NCBI GenBank assembly: GCA_964019165.1
Contig: OZ025276.1
Span: forward strand, 12,139,028 to 12,203,027
Origin: Mastigias papua
Taxonomy: Eukaryota; Cnidaria; Scyphozoa; Rhizostomeae; Mastigiidae
Length of the DNA stretch: 64,000 nucleotides
Reading direction: 5' to 3'
The number at the start of each line of letters is the position of its first letter. The stretch's first letter is position 1. Position numbers and translations under genes: made by a program. Of this stretch, positions 1-28,204 are shown piece by piece. The notes beneath the pieces are model-generated. The model ran no database searches, had not been told where the DNA came from, and saw only the letters and a list, made by a program, of their open reading frames with translations.

Positions 1-307
1 TTTATAGTGTCATGTTTCTAGCATGACCCTCACATCCCATATCTATGCATCCTCGTAAATTGAAGATCAAACTATTATTGACAAATCTGTCCCCTGTATC
101 TGCAAAGTACTCGATTATTTACCCAGTTATTTGTTCAGTTCGAGCAAGTACAGCCACAGAGCCACCTCGATTTGCCTCGTTTCCGTGCAGTTTAAGCAGC
201 GTAGGCCACAGGACACTGGTGGAGAAACGAGAGCAATAAAAGCAACGAAACAGAGAAGCTGAGTGAAAAGATATTGCAGTAGATGTGTAGGTAAAAATCG
301 AATAGCA
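1..307. other. 5' flank of the first gene, no gene seen
   Basis: This stretch holds no convincing coding exon. It should contain the promoter and 5' UTR of the gene that starts at 308, but I see no clear TATA box or other promoter motif that I would defend. An in-frame ATG at 263 lies just upstream of the preferred start. Confidence 0.5.
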
Positions 308-3300
308 ATGGACAGAGAGACCTTTTCATCAACCTTATTGGTCATCTTCACTTTATTTACTTTTACTTGCTGCATTGAACTCAAATTATACATGTCACAG
401 AGTGTGGGAAAAGACGGAAACATGTGCACTTTGGAATCGCCATGTAAGACTTTGGATTATGCATACAAAAAAGCGATGAATAATGTTAATATCTCTAGTG
501 TACACCTTGTTTTGATAGGATCATATGTGCTGAGAAATTCTTTCATTGTCAACACTTTTTCTAGCTACCTGAAAATCTTGAAGGTTTCCGGTTACCATGA
601 AGCGGAAGTTGTCGGCAATCAAAATACATCTATATTCATTGGTTGCAAGGGCTCACCCAGTTGTATTGATTACGATATATCAATAGAAGATCTTGTATTT
701 CGAGATTTCAGCAATGGGATTACTATTGTAGCTTACAGTGCACCCAATGTGGCAATAGAAAATTGTACGTTCATTCGCAATCACGGGGTACTGCTTGAGG
801 GGTATGACACCAACGTTGTTTTGAATCGTTGTACTGTCATAGGGGAGCAGAGTAGACCACAGATGGATAAGTCAACTCCTGTTTACAGTAAAAAGTCAAT
901 TTGTAATGGGGGGAAAGTGCGACTTGCGTTTGAACATGGATACAACAAACACGTGAAAATATATGAATCGACGTTTCTGTATAGTTCTGTATTTATGGCT
1001 AATGGTAGTATCTGTGAAGGAGCATTGTCTCTTATTTTCGGAAAAAACAGCTCCAACAACAGCGTTACCATTCAAGCATCTCGTTTCGAAGGAAATCGTG
1101 CTCAATTTGGGGGCGGTTTGTCAATCAGGCTGTTAGGAGGCTCATCAAGCAACATGTTTACAGTAACTAATTCAGTATTCTCCAGAAATTATGCGGCACA
1201 ATCCGGTGGTGGTTTCTTCCTTGAAGCATTTGGGGGCTCTTCCAAGAACTCACTTTGCTTTCGCAATGTTACCTTTCTCAAAAACGTCGCCAGATCGTCT
1301 GGCGGAGCAGGAAAGTTGATATTTCACAACATAGAAAATGAAATGATTCAGCATCGTTTTGAAGCAACGAAATTCATAGAAAATCGTGCGGAAATTCAAG
1401 CTGCCATTGGACTCATGAAAACTCACCGCGCGACACCGTTGGCTCGAGGGATGATCGTGGTATTTAAGGACACATATTTCAGAGCCAACTCTTTCTTGGA
1501 AAATACTTCCTTTATTCACTCAGGGGTGCTATGTGCCTTTCATGTTGATGTCCAATTTAACGGTTATAACGTCTTTATAAGGAACGGAATGAACAGTCCG
1601 ATCTATGCGTGTGGATCAAGTGTAAATGTGAGCGGTTATCTGTCGTTCACTAGGAACGTTGCGTATTACGCAGGTGGTGGAATGTCATTGGTGGATGGCA
1701 GCAAGCTCATTATGATGCCAGGAGTGCATATAGATTTTTACAAGAATTATGCGGCGGTGATGGGGGGCGCCATTTATTATGAATCAAACTTGTTCGATAA
1801 TGAAATCATACCATACAACCCCCTGTGCTTTATCCAATATGGAGAAAAGTCTGTTGCTGCTAGAGATTGGAATGTAAGTACACCAAATATATAGATTTAT
1901 ATGTATTATTTTCAGTAGAAGATAAATTTACTACTATTGATAATGAAAGAATGCAATCTGTTTCTTTCTTGTTGTTCCTAACTAATGGTTTGGTTTATTC
2001 TATTGCAAGATTACAATAAGCTTCGTTGCAAATGGTGCTGGATATAAAGGTGGCGCTGTCTATGCTACAACCATTAATCAGTGTGTTTGGATACCGGATC
2101 AGCCTTACAAGAATGCTAAAGAAGCACTGCGGTGGAGTGATCGATTCAATTATACAAGCAACTATGTTGGTAGCTTTAAGGATGTAACCTCGAGTATGGG
2201 CGTCCCCAACAATACAGCAATAGCAACTGACACAAGCAGATATGTTGTAAAGAGTGATTCAAGCAAGGTATATTAAGCGCGATGTTTTGTTTGAGCATGC
2301 TTACTCAGAACTAGAAATTATACTACTGAAAGTGTACAATGGTCGGACCAAGACATCTGTCAGTAGTTTGAAGTTCTATTGGGATCTTAAAGTGCTTAGA
2401 GATTCTTGACTCTTCCTACTTTCCAATATTAAGTGTCCTATAAGGCGATTTCTTCTTAAAGAACTGTTTTTAGCTCCAGCAAAGGAAAATGATTGTGATG
2501 AGATTGTGCTGAGTCGTTTAGTATTTTTGCAGCAGGCTAGTTTTCTGCATAATTAATAGTTGGGGGGGGGGGGACGTACAGTGAAAGCTTCCAGTACAGT
2601 TGTAATATTTTGGGATATTTTTATCAACAGTATTCATTGTAGAAACTGAATAATTTTGCAGGGTAGTAATATTATATACTACTTCATTTGAATAACAATA
2701 GACACCATGAGAATGAATGGTGCTGAATTTTAGTGCCCATATGACTAAAGCTCCTCCGTTTGTAACAGTCATGACGCAAGAACTCGTCTTCACAATAGTC
2801 TTCAGCCATTAGATAGCATAGTTAATGATAATAGTCTCCCGCTTCTTTTATTTTTCCTATAGAATGCTTTTCCTGGTGAAAATATAACTCTGCATCTTCA
2901 AGCACTGGATGAATACGGTCAGAAGACGCCCACTTTTTCCACATTGGTGTCGTTCGATTTGATAAACGAAACCAAATTTGCGAACTCGAGCATTAGCCTC
3001 GACAGAAAGATAGTATACAGTGACCCACGGTATCCAAATCTAACACAGTTTAGCTTTTCGATACCGTCTGAAGACGACTATAACCTGATATTGAATGGGA
3101 AGATGAGAAACAGGCAGCGTGTATGTATTTTCTTTGCTGATAAGTGGCACTAATGGATAGACAAGGCAGCTGGCTTCTGCAGCATCCAGGACTCATTAAA
3201 TGTTGTTAGTCTATAGAAAGACCCATTGCTTTTAGTTAACGTCATCATGCAGCCATTCAATACATGATCATAACTTTGGGTATCATATTGAAATAGAATT

Positions 3301-6300
3301 TCTTCGATAGACACCCATTATTGTCATGTATGGACTGAATGCCCACTTTTTATGGATTTTCTACTTTTCTGGGCATTTTTCTTGACGGACGTTTTTCGAC
3401 TAATGATACTGTTTTTGTAGATCGAGGCTATCGACCAAAATTCGATCCATGGTGCCAAAATGCAGATAAGCATCAGACCTCAACCTTGTCCTCCTGGATA
3501 CAAATTCAGCTTGGCACTAATGTCTTGTATTTGTGATCACAGCATGCAAGGCCTAACTGGGTATGTCATTTACTCTTTTTGTACCCTACAGTCTGTGAAT
3601 ATTACTAGGAATCTCTTGATCTAGTAACTCTAATTTCCACATGCCCTTTTGGATAGATGTAATATACATAATCCCTATTATGTAAAAAATAGAATCCCAT
3701 TTGTCATCTTAACGTAAATTGTGGCTCTATCACAATTTGAAACTTCTACGATCGAATGAAATGCTACCATGTAATAGAGCTACGATGACATTCTTTGTGT
3801 ATATATAATTGTAGCATTTTCAGAAGGGCTATTTTACAATCCTCATAGTTGTAGATCTGTTATTCACATTATAATGACCTTCATCAAATTAGTTGCTTTT
3901 ATAACTTATCCTACGTTTTCTCTGTTGAAGGATACATTGCATAGGCTTTTTCGTTGTCGTTTTCGTTTTCGTTTTCTAGTTTGCAACCATTGCAATTCTG
4001 CCATGGATACAATGGCTCTCCCAGGAGTCATAGATCTGAGTTGCCAGTTTATCCGGTAGTGTCCAACTATTCCTTGGTTTCTTTTCACGTGTATCTGTTG
4101 TGTCCCTGCTATGTAGCCTAAGACATTCATGTTTCTCTTGTTCGTAAACCAACCCTTGATTACATGGATCACCATTATTTCATTGACTTTCAGTTGCCAA
4201 GGAAGGATCATTCGAATAGAAGAAGGTCTGTGGGCGAATGTTTCTCAGAAGAGTCCCAATACACTTGTAATATACAACTGTCCAAGGTCATATTGCAGGT
4301 GTGACTCTGGTGAAAGTCACCGATCCGATTGTGAGTTCAATCCAAAGACCCCAGATCAACAATGCAATTCGAATCGTGAAGGAACCCTATGTGGCAAATG
4401 CAAATCTGGATCTAGCATAACACTGCCCTCGTACAGATGCAAAGCATGCGACAGCGTGAGCAGATCTATCGCAATTTTTGTCTTCTTCGTGCTATTCACA
4501 ATTGTCTTGTGTATCGGGGTCATTTACTTCAACCCAAAACTCTCAGAGTTTGTAAAGGGGATTTTGTTTTATACGCAAATCCTGCCGTACGTCTTCACAG
4601 ATTCTGAGAGCCTGTCAGCATCAGTAGCGATATTTTTCTGCACGTTTGTGAATTCAGTTGCCGTTGGTTCAATGCCGATTGAAATGTGCCTATTCAAGGG
4701 ACTAGACCGGATTGATGCCATTGGATTGTCATTCATCATTCCAACTATTTGTGCCATCATTCTAGCGGTGTTTTACATTCTAAACAGCTGCGGTGTGCTG
4801 AATTTCCACCGTGATTCTCCGTTTAATGCATTCTGGATGCTGATCATAGTCATCTTCAAATTGTTGGTTGAGGCGACATTGCAGTCTTTGTCATGCCACA
4901 GAATTGACGGTATGATATATAATATGGCGTGTATGGCCTTAGCCCAAAGACTTTGTACATTCAATATTAGGTAGTTAAAGGGCAATGTACTTGTATGCAT
5001 AGGTAGGATTACAATACTCGATCTCTTGCCATGAATTGTTGGTTCTCACTGAAGCAGGCGTATAAGAAACCAGAACTAAATGGTATTATTGATCATCTGT
5101 AAAAGATTAAATTTTTCTTCAGGAAATGAGATCCCAGTCCTTATTCATTTCATTTCATATCGTTCTGGTCCAGCCCAAGTCCTTTTGAATTTGAACATGT
5201 ACGTCAAATTTGTTGTCACACCTGATTGTTTCTTGAGTTTCGAACATAAATTTCGCAGCCGAATTAGAAATTTAGATACCTAATTATTAATGGGAAATAT
5301 GCAGAATGTCCAGCAGGCTTTTTTTTCATTCAGAAGTATGGTACGTTTACCTGTGGTTATCAGATTTATTTTGATTTATTACAGGTGATTTGGTGTTTTT
5401 CTTCGACGCATCTGTGAAGTGTTTCTCCAAAGAGCATTTGGCGTTGTTCATTCCATCTGTCGTTATTTTAGTGTGCCTTGTGATCCCCTTTCCTTTCATT
5501 ATCATCCTAATTTCATTTGGCTACATCCCTGTGGCACCTCATGTCAGTGATATTATCACCAAGGGATACAGGTATCAGTGTATTTTCTATTCATTTATTC
5601 TTTGAAATTCTATGCTTCAAGGAGCTGTTTTCCCTTTATGAACAACAATCACCTCTATGCTGTACGATACTAACTAAAATTAATTAGCCTCCTTCAGAAA
5701 TTCACAATGAAGTCCTGAAAAATGATGCAGTTTGCACAAATCCATATTCACTTAACTCCTGAGTGAAACATTTTAGTGTTCAATTTCATAATCTATTACG
5801 TTTTGCTTTAATATACAAACCTATGTAGTAGTTTTTTGGTGTGTTGTAAGATAGAGCTTAAAAGTATCGCAAAAGTGTACACAAATAATTATTGTTGCTC
5901 TAGTTTCTATGGCCTATTTGTGTGATATCTACCTTCAATCTTAGTCCTCTTTGGCACTTCCATCTATATATTGTATTCATGTATTAGCTGTCTTACAACT
6001 TTTTACGTGCTGCACGATGGCATAGTTGGCAGATAAGCAATACAATACGCATCTCTGGCAATAAGTTGACTTGAGTTGACAGTAGGCCAGTCATTTTAAT
6101 GGAGTACTCGTGGACATTAAACTCCTGCTATTTACTTACTAACTGTCTTGGTTACTTACTTGCTCTCTTACTTACTTTTATTTGTATTATAACAGGGATG
6201 AATATCGTTGGTGGTGTGCTTTTGATTTAAGTAGAAGGCTAGCGTATGCTGCCATATACTTTTTTGTCTCGGACTGGACCACGAAAAAGGTGACAGACTA

Positions 6301-7942
6301 TTTGCATTGTTTATTTTTCATTGATATGACAGGGGGAGTAAGTACACAGGATGGAAGAAGGGTATCGCCCATTCTAAACCTGGAACATTTTGCTCATGGG
6401 AAATTTCATTGGATGAAATTTGATGACATTAAATAGTTAATTTTTGCTAGGTTCTTTTCATCCTGTGGCTAATGCATCATGGATGCAAAGTTTTTGTCAG
6501 CACTGCTCTCCTACCCCTAGCTCCCCTACTATAAAGGCAAATGATGCCCATCTGTATGGTGCAGATGTGGCAATTTTTGTTACTACTCTGTACTTCTTTA
6601 AGGTATGAACAATATCAGTCTCTCAAATGGAGCCGGCCTTTACCCACCTATCTTGGAAGTTTCTTTGTTTACTCGTGTTTGCAAATTTGTAGCTAATTAT
6701 GGATCAGATCTGCCCGAATTTTCTGCCATGATGGAGGTTGCTTTCGCATTCACTAGACCCATAGGTGTTGGATGACGTCTTATTGAGAAGGTGGTATACT
6801 TGATGCAACCACTGATTGACCTGTAAATAGAATGCTTGGTCTCATTTGTTTATTTAAGATTTTCATTTGTTTTCGATGAGTTCAACGTGTTACAACAAGA
6901 AGTAGTAATTGGCAACTGCGTTTAAATATAGTTGTTATATCTCTGGAGAAGGTTTTCCACGAAATATGCTTGGGCATTTTTAGTACTTCAAGATTTTAGG
7001 GCCCCCAAATTTCTAAGACTTTTTTATAGATATTTATCTACAAAAAGTCACTTAAACTATGCTATTGAACTTCTAGCAATTTCACACGTAGGTTTTTTCA
7101 TAATTGTTCAAAGATATAGCGACAGTATCTTCTCAGATTTGCCATGAATTTCTCTTTATAAAATACAAACCCCTGGAACTCTTGTCATGAGTCAAGCAAT
7201 GTACCAGAATATCAGTTGTCTTTCTTTTACACCCATTTTTGCATATCAATCAATGTTATCCTTGCAGTGTCATCCGAAACCCTGAGCCTACCCCCTCTTT
7301 AATCAGTGAACACTTCACGAATCAGTTGCTTCATCTTTCAATGTCTCAATTAATCTCTGTAAAGGAGGCCATTTGGCTACCTTTCTCGAAATGATCCAAT
7401 ATTTCTTGATATTGTATAGTAAATAAACTTAGGCTCGTGTACATCTCTGCTTGGTACAGTAGTAATATTTCATATCTACTTCTTTTCAGGTTCTGTTAAT
7501 CTTTCTGTCCGTTTTCATTTCCACTACTCATGCCATCGTCGGTCCGTACAAAAATAAATATGCGAACTATGGCGAATCGTTCCTTCTTGGATTTCTTACC
7601 CTAACTGCTGCAGTGCAAGCACTGCCGAATAGTGAGAAGACTGCACGCAACATAGCATCCATCATTGCGATTTTCCCGACAATGGTGTACACACTGCTCG
7701 TTATCGTGTATCTGGGCATCACTCGTGTTCGGCAAAGTGGAAGAAAGTGTTTCCATCGGAAAGTGGATGAGTCATTACGGGACTATGAAGACAGACCGAT
7801 ACCTGTTCCCAAAAGAGTTTTGTTTGAAAGGACGGTCTACAGATCAAATCGCCGGGGAAGCGATGCAGATGATGAAAATGATATTTCTCAACCGTCAGCT
7901 TGTTGCAGTTCTTCTCAAGAGCTTTGTAGCATGAAGACGTAG
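308..7942 (+). CDS. Pmp-like beta-helix ectodomain fused to a multi-pass membrane protein (8 exons)
   Basis: Exons read as 308-1873, 2010-2267, 2863-3120, 3421-3560, 4194-4909, 5385-5571, 6196-6289 and 7490-7942; all junctions are GT-AG with matching phases, giving about 1223 residues. The start at 308 puts a hydrophobic signal peptide at the N-terminus; an in-frame ATG at 263 adds 15 residues. Residues about 250-560 carry repeated F-x-x-N-x-A-x-x-GGG/GGA turns, as in bacterial polymorphic outer-membrane proteins and other parallel beta-helices. A Cys-rich segment with the motif EGTLCGKCKSG follows (exon 5), then roughly seven to eight hydrophobic segments from exon 5 to exon 8, and a polar, Arg/Ser-rich cytosolic tail. 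Such proteins are known to me as uncharacterised, often multigene, families in sponges and other invertebrates. A cell-surface receptor or adhesion role is inference only; it does not resemble a named GPCR class. Confidence 0.85.
2561..2573. repeat. poly-G run in intron 2
   Basis: A run of ten or more G residues lies inside intron 2 of the beta-helix membrane gene. It is a simple tract, probably length-variable. Confidence 0.7.
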
Positions 7943-9904
7943 GTGTTATTGTTCCTGTATAGCAAATCGTGAATAGTCAACTCCGCCAGTCAGCAGAGAT
8001 ACCTATGGTGGACGAGGATTCGACGATCTGGGTAGCTTATGCGTTAAATATTATGTAATCCAGATGTGTACATTCTTTGTTTAAATAAGTTGGAATTGAG
8101 GGAGGTTATAGATATATACTTGTCTGGCAATAGAAACGCGATTTGTGATCCAACACTATTCGCTGGGTGTTTTCAGGAGTACAATGGCCTGCTATAAGCT
8201 TAAAATTTTGTTTTGCAATTGCGTTACACCGTCTGATATACAGTAGGCCTTCTTCTGTCATTTGCTTTTTTATTTGGGGCTTTTTTGCGTGATATGAAGA
8301 AGGTCTCCTCTACTCCTTTTACTGGATACCTTGGACCAGTACAGATTGTCATTGTTGAAATGTCATGGTTGTTAGGTTGGTTAAACAGTGACAACTATGG
8401 CATGCTGTCTATTTCCTGCTTCTGTTAAATTTGAGAATAATTATTAGCTTTTGCAAATATCTTCATATTTCTGCCCAATCCTCGTTCATTATCTAAAGTT
8501 CCATTTTCTGTTAAGTCTAGAACAGATATTCCTTTAATTAACCAAATGATGTTTCCGCTCTTCGTGTAATTTTGATATCTGAAGTACGAATATTTAATTA
8601 TGAACATATGTGTATGAGAACTGTTCAGCTGTAAAGCTCTATTTGCATTTCCAGAAGAAAAAAGACGTATGTTTATTTTTCTTAATTGTCTAACGACTTT
8701 AATGATGTACAGTTTAGTAAAAATTTAAAGAACCGATAGCTTGTTAGACTGGACTATATGAATACACACGAATTTACTGAAAAGATATGATTCCATATTT
8801 TTCAAACAGGTTTTTGTCTCCCTCTTAGAATTGATCTTACTGGCCTCTATCTCAACCTTTTTTGGCTTCATTTCGCTTAGATATGCTAGTTTCTATGGCA
8901 GCCTGCCCCCTTATCACTCAAATTGCCGCATTTTTTCCCAGAGTACTGACCTTCTCCTTGAGACACAAGGGGCCTAACCTAAGTACTGACTAGTAAGAGA
9001 TCAGTTCATAAGCAGCCTGGTCTGGGTTCAGAAATCACCGGCAACTTGAGAGCTTGTCAAGGAAGTTGCAAGCAACCACACAAACACAGATGGCATTTAA
9101 TATGTAGACTTTGCTTTGATTTAAGCCTGCTTTTTTACGAATGTGAGGCCTTTTTCTTTATATGAATTCAGTTTAAATTGGAAAACACTGCGAACATTAC
9201 ATATGCTGCAAGACAATAGCGCTGCGAACATGCAAATACATTGCTACCCTGCAACTGTTACAAATAATAATGCTATATATTCTACACAAACTATAGAAAC
9301 TACACAAAAAAGGAAATAAACCCTGATAGTGACCACTCTACAAAGCGAACCCGGAGGATAACATTGAATGAGTCGAATATCTCATTGTTAAACATGGGGT
9401 GTTTTCTGATTGTTAAATATGAGAGACTTTCAAATGTTATCGGTTGCAACTCTAACTTGTAACTGTAATCGGGCCTGATCAACTTATCATTAAGTTTTTC
9501 ATTAGTGAGTGCTGGTACCTGTCCTCCCACGTGTTAAGAGCTAAGCAACTCGTAAGCAACTTTGAGCTCTCGGTTCTCAAACATCTGCAACTTTGATTGC
9601 TGGTCCTATGTCAAATTCCTTTTTTGCAAGGAACTTGTTTCTTTCACTTCCACAGCTTTAGCACTCTACTCCTCCTACCTTATTTGGCCTGGCCATAGTA
9701 TGGTTTGTGAGCAGTGCAACTTTCGCAGTGTACCAAGTCCAAGTTTGGTAGTTGGAAAAGGTGCTACAAATACATGTAGACAAGTGATTGTCTTATTATG
9801 AATATTCAAGGTACAGTTAGGAGCAATGTTAGGAGTCTCTGCGGAGGACTACAACTAATGTGAAATGAGGTCGCACTGTAATCGAGGGCGGCAGTTGAAT
9901 CAAT
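7943..9904. other. intergenic: 3' flank of membrane gene and 5' flank of USP16-like gene
   Basis: About 2 kb without a supportable coding exon. The first part should hold the 3' UTR of the membrane-protein gene and the last part the promoter and 5' UTR of the USP16-like gene. I found no canonical AATAAA close to the stop at 7942 and no clear promoter element. The only open frames are short and match nothing I recognise. Confidence 0.5.
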
Positions 9905-24160
<14,256 letters not shown>

Positions 24161-25137
24161 TGAAGAAACTGATCTGTGCACGAATTTACTTTTTGAAAGG
24201 TTAGCAATGAAGTCACACTTCTTTAGTAAGTACCACCATTTTGATGCCTTTTGAGGAGATAGTATTTTTATGTAAATTAGGTATTTGCCAGTAGATGCTC
24301 GCACATCAGGATTCCCTACAAAGTCTCGCTTGTCACTTTCCAGTGTGTGGGCATGTTTTTAACGTGAGTTCATTTTCGGTCATATGTGAATAGTTTAGAG
24401 CTGAAATGCCCGTTTGAGTTAGCTGGCATTCGGCTCCAAATGGGATCAAATGATCATAGATCTCCTCTCTGCATTTCTAAAAACAATGGCCGTTTTGTAT
24501 GTAGTATTTACTTCAAATTTCTTGTTGGGACTTTATCCTTCTTTTCTGCAAGATTTTCCATTGATATGCTTCGAACATTTTCGTGAGCTATGGGCGCTTA
24601 CTTTTTGGTTATAAATACTAGTGTTTATGATTTGTGAGCCATGTTTCGTTGTCATCGTAGCATCATTACCTGGTTGATTTGAAACATTTCTCGAGAAAAT
24701 TGTCAACGCTGGCATTTATCACAGCTTAGTCGTATTATAACTCCATTTTGGCATGACATTATATGGAAAATTGTCATTGTCTGATTTCTTCAAAAACTTT
24801 CGAAATTTTGCAGGTAATAATCACAATTGCATGAATTTGTTGCCGTTCGATCCCGAAAATTTTTAGTTTTTTTTCTCATCCTGGTTTTGCAACTGTGTTT
24901 TCGTGATTATGCTGTGCTGATTGAAATTGCATCATAAATAGTGCAAGGTCTTTGCCAACATTGGACCACACCAATTTCAGTTGCAGACTACTAAGCTAAG
25001 GCTTCAACTTTAGGGCGATCATGATTTTACTTTGGGATTTTGGTTGTTCAACACGTAGTGTGGATATTAAGGCTTATAAGGTAAAGTTGTATCGGAACCT
25101 GTTTACAAGCTGCAACTTCACGCAGTTTGTACGATGC

Positions 25138-25200
25138 GTGAGCACTTAGCCAGTTGGTTAAGGTGCGTGTCTGCTGTGCAGAAGCCGCATATATTGACCA
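25138..25200 (+). repeat. tRNA-like head (box A), possible SINE or tRNA-pseudogene fragment
   Basis: The stretch contains TTAGCCAGTTGGTTAAGG, which closely resembles a tRNA D-arm and internal promoter box A, followed by a possible short anticodon-like stem. No box B is found, because a TA microsatellite begins right after it. It cannot be a functional tRNA; a truncated tRNA-derived SINE is the likelier reading. Confidence 0.35.
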
Positions 25201-25212
25201 ATGTCCCAAGCG

Positions 25213-25350
<138 letters not shown>

Positions 25351-25440
25351 TATAAATATATTAATAAATCACTGTCCACCCAACATGATGCTGACACCTC
25401 ACAGTATTCTACTTCGCTACTATCCACTCTCCCAGCATAA

Positions 25441-25621
25441 GCATAGCTGCCAAATGTTTGAAAACCCTGTTGGGTCTATTTTCTCCCAACCCAATTGACC
25501 AATCATCATGCAGGATTCTGACCACACATGCTTAGATTAGGCCCATTTTGCATGATGATTGGTCAATTGGGTTGGGAGACAATAGACCTGATCAGAGTTC
25601 ACAAACATTTGGCGGCTATGC
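25441..25621. mobile_element. 181-bp foldback (MITE-like) element
   Basis: Two arms of about 72 bp, 25441-25512 and 25549-25621, are reverse complements with few mismatches; the loop is about 36 bases. The inner arm ends read CCAATCATCATGCA and TGCATGATGATTGG. No coding capacity is present. I see no unambiguous target-site duplication, so its superfamily is unknown. Confidence 0.8.
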
Positions 25622-27141
25622 TCCCAACATACAGATTTTGCATAAATTATATCTTGCCCCTTATCTTTCATTGAACAAGTTTGGTATGCGTTCTAGTTTT
25701 AATTTGATTTAATGATACATAGATTGTCAGTTTTTTCTGTACAAGCAGTATTTTCAGCTGGATTTCTATTGTGATGACATTAGCTAGCTAGTTTATAGTA
25801 CACAACAAGTAAATATGTTTCTTATAAGACACATCAGAGCAGAAATTTTCCTTGACAAGGCCAGTCATGCCCCCAGTTGTTCGTAAACGACCAATGTGTC
25901 TACCAGATTGGGGAAGTCGAGGAATGTAAGGAAAATTGCTTGAATGCCAAAAACATCAAGGAAATCCTAGGGAAATTAGGTCCTTTTCGATAGTGTCAGG
26001 GAAATATCGCGGAATTTTTCGCCGGCCTACAAAGAATTTTTAATAGCCCTTTCAGTATGGCTGTCAATCCTTGTTTATAGTTGTCACTTCCGTTGAGTTT
26101 GTTCTTCTCCATAATTCATGGCCGTCTATACATATAGAGATCTAGAAAACATACATTCTGATTGCAAAGTTAGGGGGTCAAATGCTCTACCACGTCAATC
26201 TGGAAATTTTCAGTTAATTTTCAAGAGCAAATCAGGGATATCCTTCTGTTTGACTTGGCAGACACAGGCAAACAGAATTGATCTGTATGCCCACCCCCTA
26301 TTAATAATGTTAGTGAAATGAATTGTTCCTTATGCCATGAACTGGTTTGTTCTTTTGGAATTCCCATAGACGGTAGGCCAATTATACTCTGTCTATTATT
26401 ATGGCATGAAGTCCAGCCAAGCCCCACTTATCTGCCATCCAGAAGAACTGCGGGGCCGTATAGGTCCCAAGAGAATTGCATTTCTTCATGCGATTGGCTC
26501 TTCGTAGTAGAATCACAATTGTAGAATTCACTTTAGCGCAATGCATTCAAATTTTTCAAACCAATAAAATTCGTTGTATTTGTGAATTTACAATTCAGTT
26601 TCTATCATGCGTGTAACGTAACATCGACACTGACTGTCGTATTTTTGTATGTCATTTCAAATTTGAATAAATTCAATGTGGAGTTTTGCTGATATCAATA
26701 ATATTTCATATAAGGTATGTCATGTCATGTTTTTCTCTTTTTGTCTTGTTTCATCTATTTTCAACTTGTTGCTTCATAGAAGTACGGAAAGTTCATATCC
26801 CTTTTGACTTCTAACCGTTAAAAGCTTCAAGACGTATTTCTCTTCGACACTAAAGTCTTCCTGAATAAAACTATCGAAGGAAACAGGTGGCGTTTTAGCC
26901 CGTTTTGCCACTCGAAAGTGTGCCTTTGACATTCAGAGGTTTGAAAAACTAACCGGTTGTTGTGCAGCTTCGCGCCTTTTTCTAAAAAGCAATGCTCTTA
27001 TCTGGTTACCATACATCTCTTCCTTTCATTTCTCACAATCTCAAGTAAAGTAGCTTCAGTAGGTTTAATAGCACACCACTAAGTAGATTTATTCTTTTTC
27101 AATTAAGTTTTTGCTGGTTTCTTGCCCTACGAAACACGGAA

Positions 27142-27181
27142 GGCGTGCGTGTTGACGGAGCGGCGTGCGTGTTGACGGAGC
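27142..27181. repeat. tandem duplication of a 20-bp GC-rich unit
   Basis: Two perfect head-to-tail copies of a 20-bp unit containing GCGTGCGTG and TTGACGG. It is unusually GC-rich for this neighbourhood. Confidence 0.85.
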
Positions 27182-27840
27182 GACGTAGCTACTATATTCT
27201 CTGGCTTTGCTGCTTGTACGATCTGCCAGGTTACATAGTGTTATTACAGATTATGATAGAAATCGATTACAGCACTCTAATTATGCACAGTACTTACATT
27301 GTCAGTTGCCCTAACTCGCTTTTTACGGTGAAAATGCATCATCAGATTGTCTTTCTCTCACTCATTAATAGTGCCTGTAGTTAGTAGTTTGTTTAAGATT
27401 GCCGCGGATCGATGTAAGTGCTGTCACGTGCATTCGCAAGCTTCATGGTATCAGCTATTTTCTATCCGATTTTCAAACGACTGTGAAGCTCCTGAGCTCT
27501 TTGTATGATCTTTTATGGATTCTCGTTTTGTAAAAGAACTTACTTTGCCCAGTTACATAACCTTCTGACAGCGTTTGAAGGGAAAATGCGCTAGAGATTG
27601 TTGGATTTATCACGTTTTGTTGCTTTTCTGCCACTTAGGCCTTTGCAGGAAGTGCGAATGCACATAGGGAAACGGAACGAGGTAACTCTGGGTTACTAAA
27701 GACAGACTCGATTAACAGACAAGTGCATTAAGTATTTTGATAACTACTCATTGCTTAGAGCTAACCTTTCAATCGTAATATAATTCGAAGTAACTTAAAG
27801 ACGAGTATATGGTAAAGGCACAAGAACTATATTCGATATA

Positions 27841-28204
27841 CACGCTGTTTTATAAGAAACCAGTTTATAAGAAACCTAGTACTAGACACCCTAAAATTTT
27901 AAGAAACTTTTAAAACTACAAGGAACGAGTTAGGAAACTTACAAACGTTCTGTGACATCTTTCACAGTTTCGGAAACCCAATTTTTCCACAACGGATTTA
28001 ACACACTTCCACTACAGTATGTTTTATTTGCTAAGCCTTTCGGACACTACAATAGACAAATGTTTTCCGTTTTGCTTTCGATAACACTGCAATTTTTCAT
28101 TGACTTAAGAAACTTTTATGAAACTGCTAGAGCTAAAATGTGGCCAAAAATTAAGAAACTTTTACTATTAGGTCTTGAGCCGGGTTTCTTAGAAAAAAGG
28201 CGTG
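27841..28204. mobile_element. MITE of the CACG/TATAAGAAAC family, copy 1
   Basis: The left end CACGCTGTTTTATAAGAAAC is matched by the inverted right end, GTTTCTTAGAAAAAAGGCGTG without its last base. The 364-bp element is non-coding and full of internal AAGAAACTT-like words. Three clear relatives lie elsewhere in the window (36155, 41612, 57660). No certain target-site duplication is visible. Confidence 0.7.

Noticed and set aside
5119..5280. Possible extra exon of the membrane-protein gene at about 5119
   Set aside because: A splice from 4909 straight to 5385 keeps phase 1 and gives a smooth RIDGDLVFFFDASVKCF join; including this stretch leads to a stop codon.
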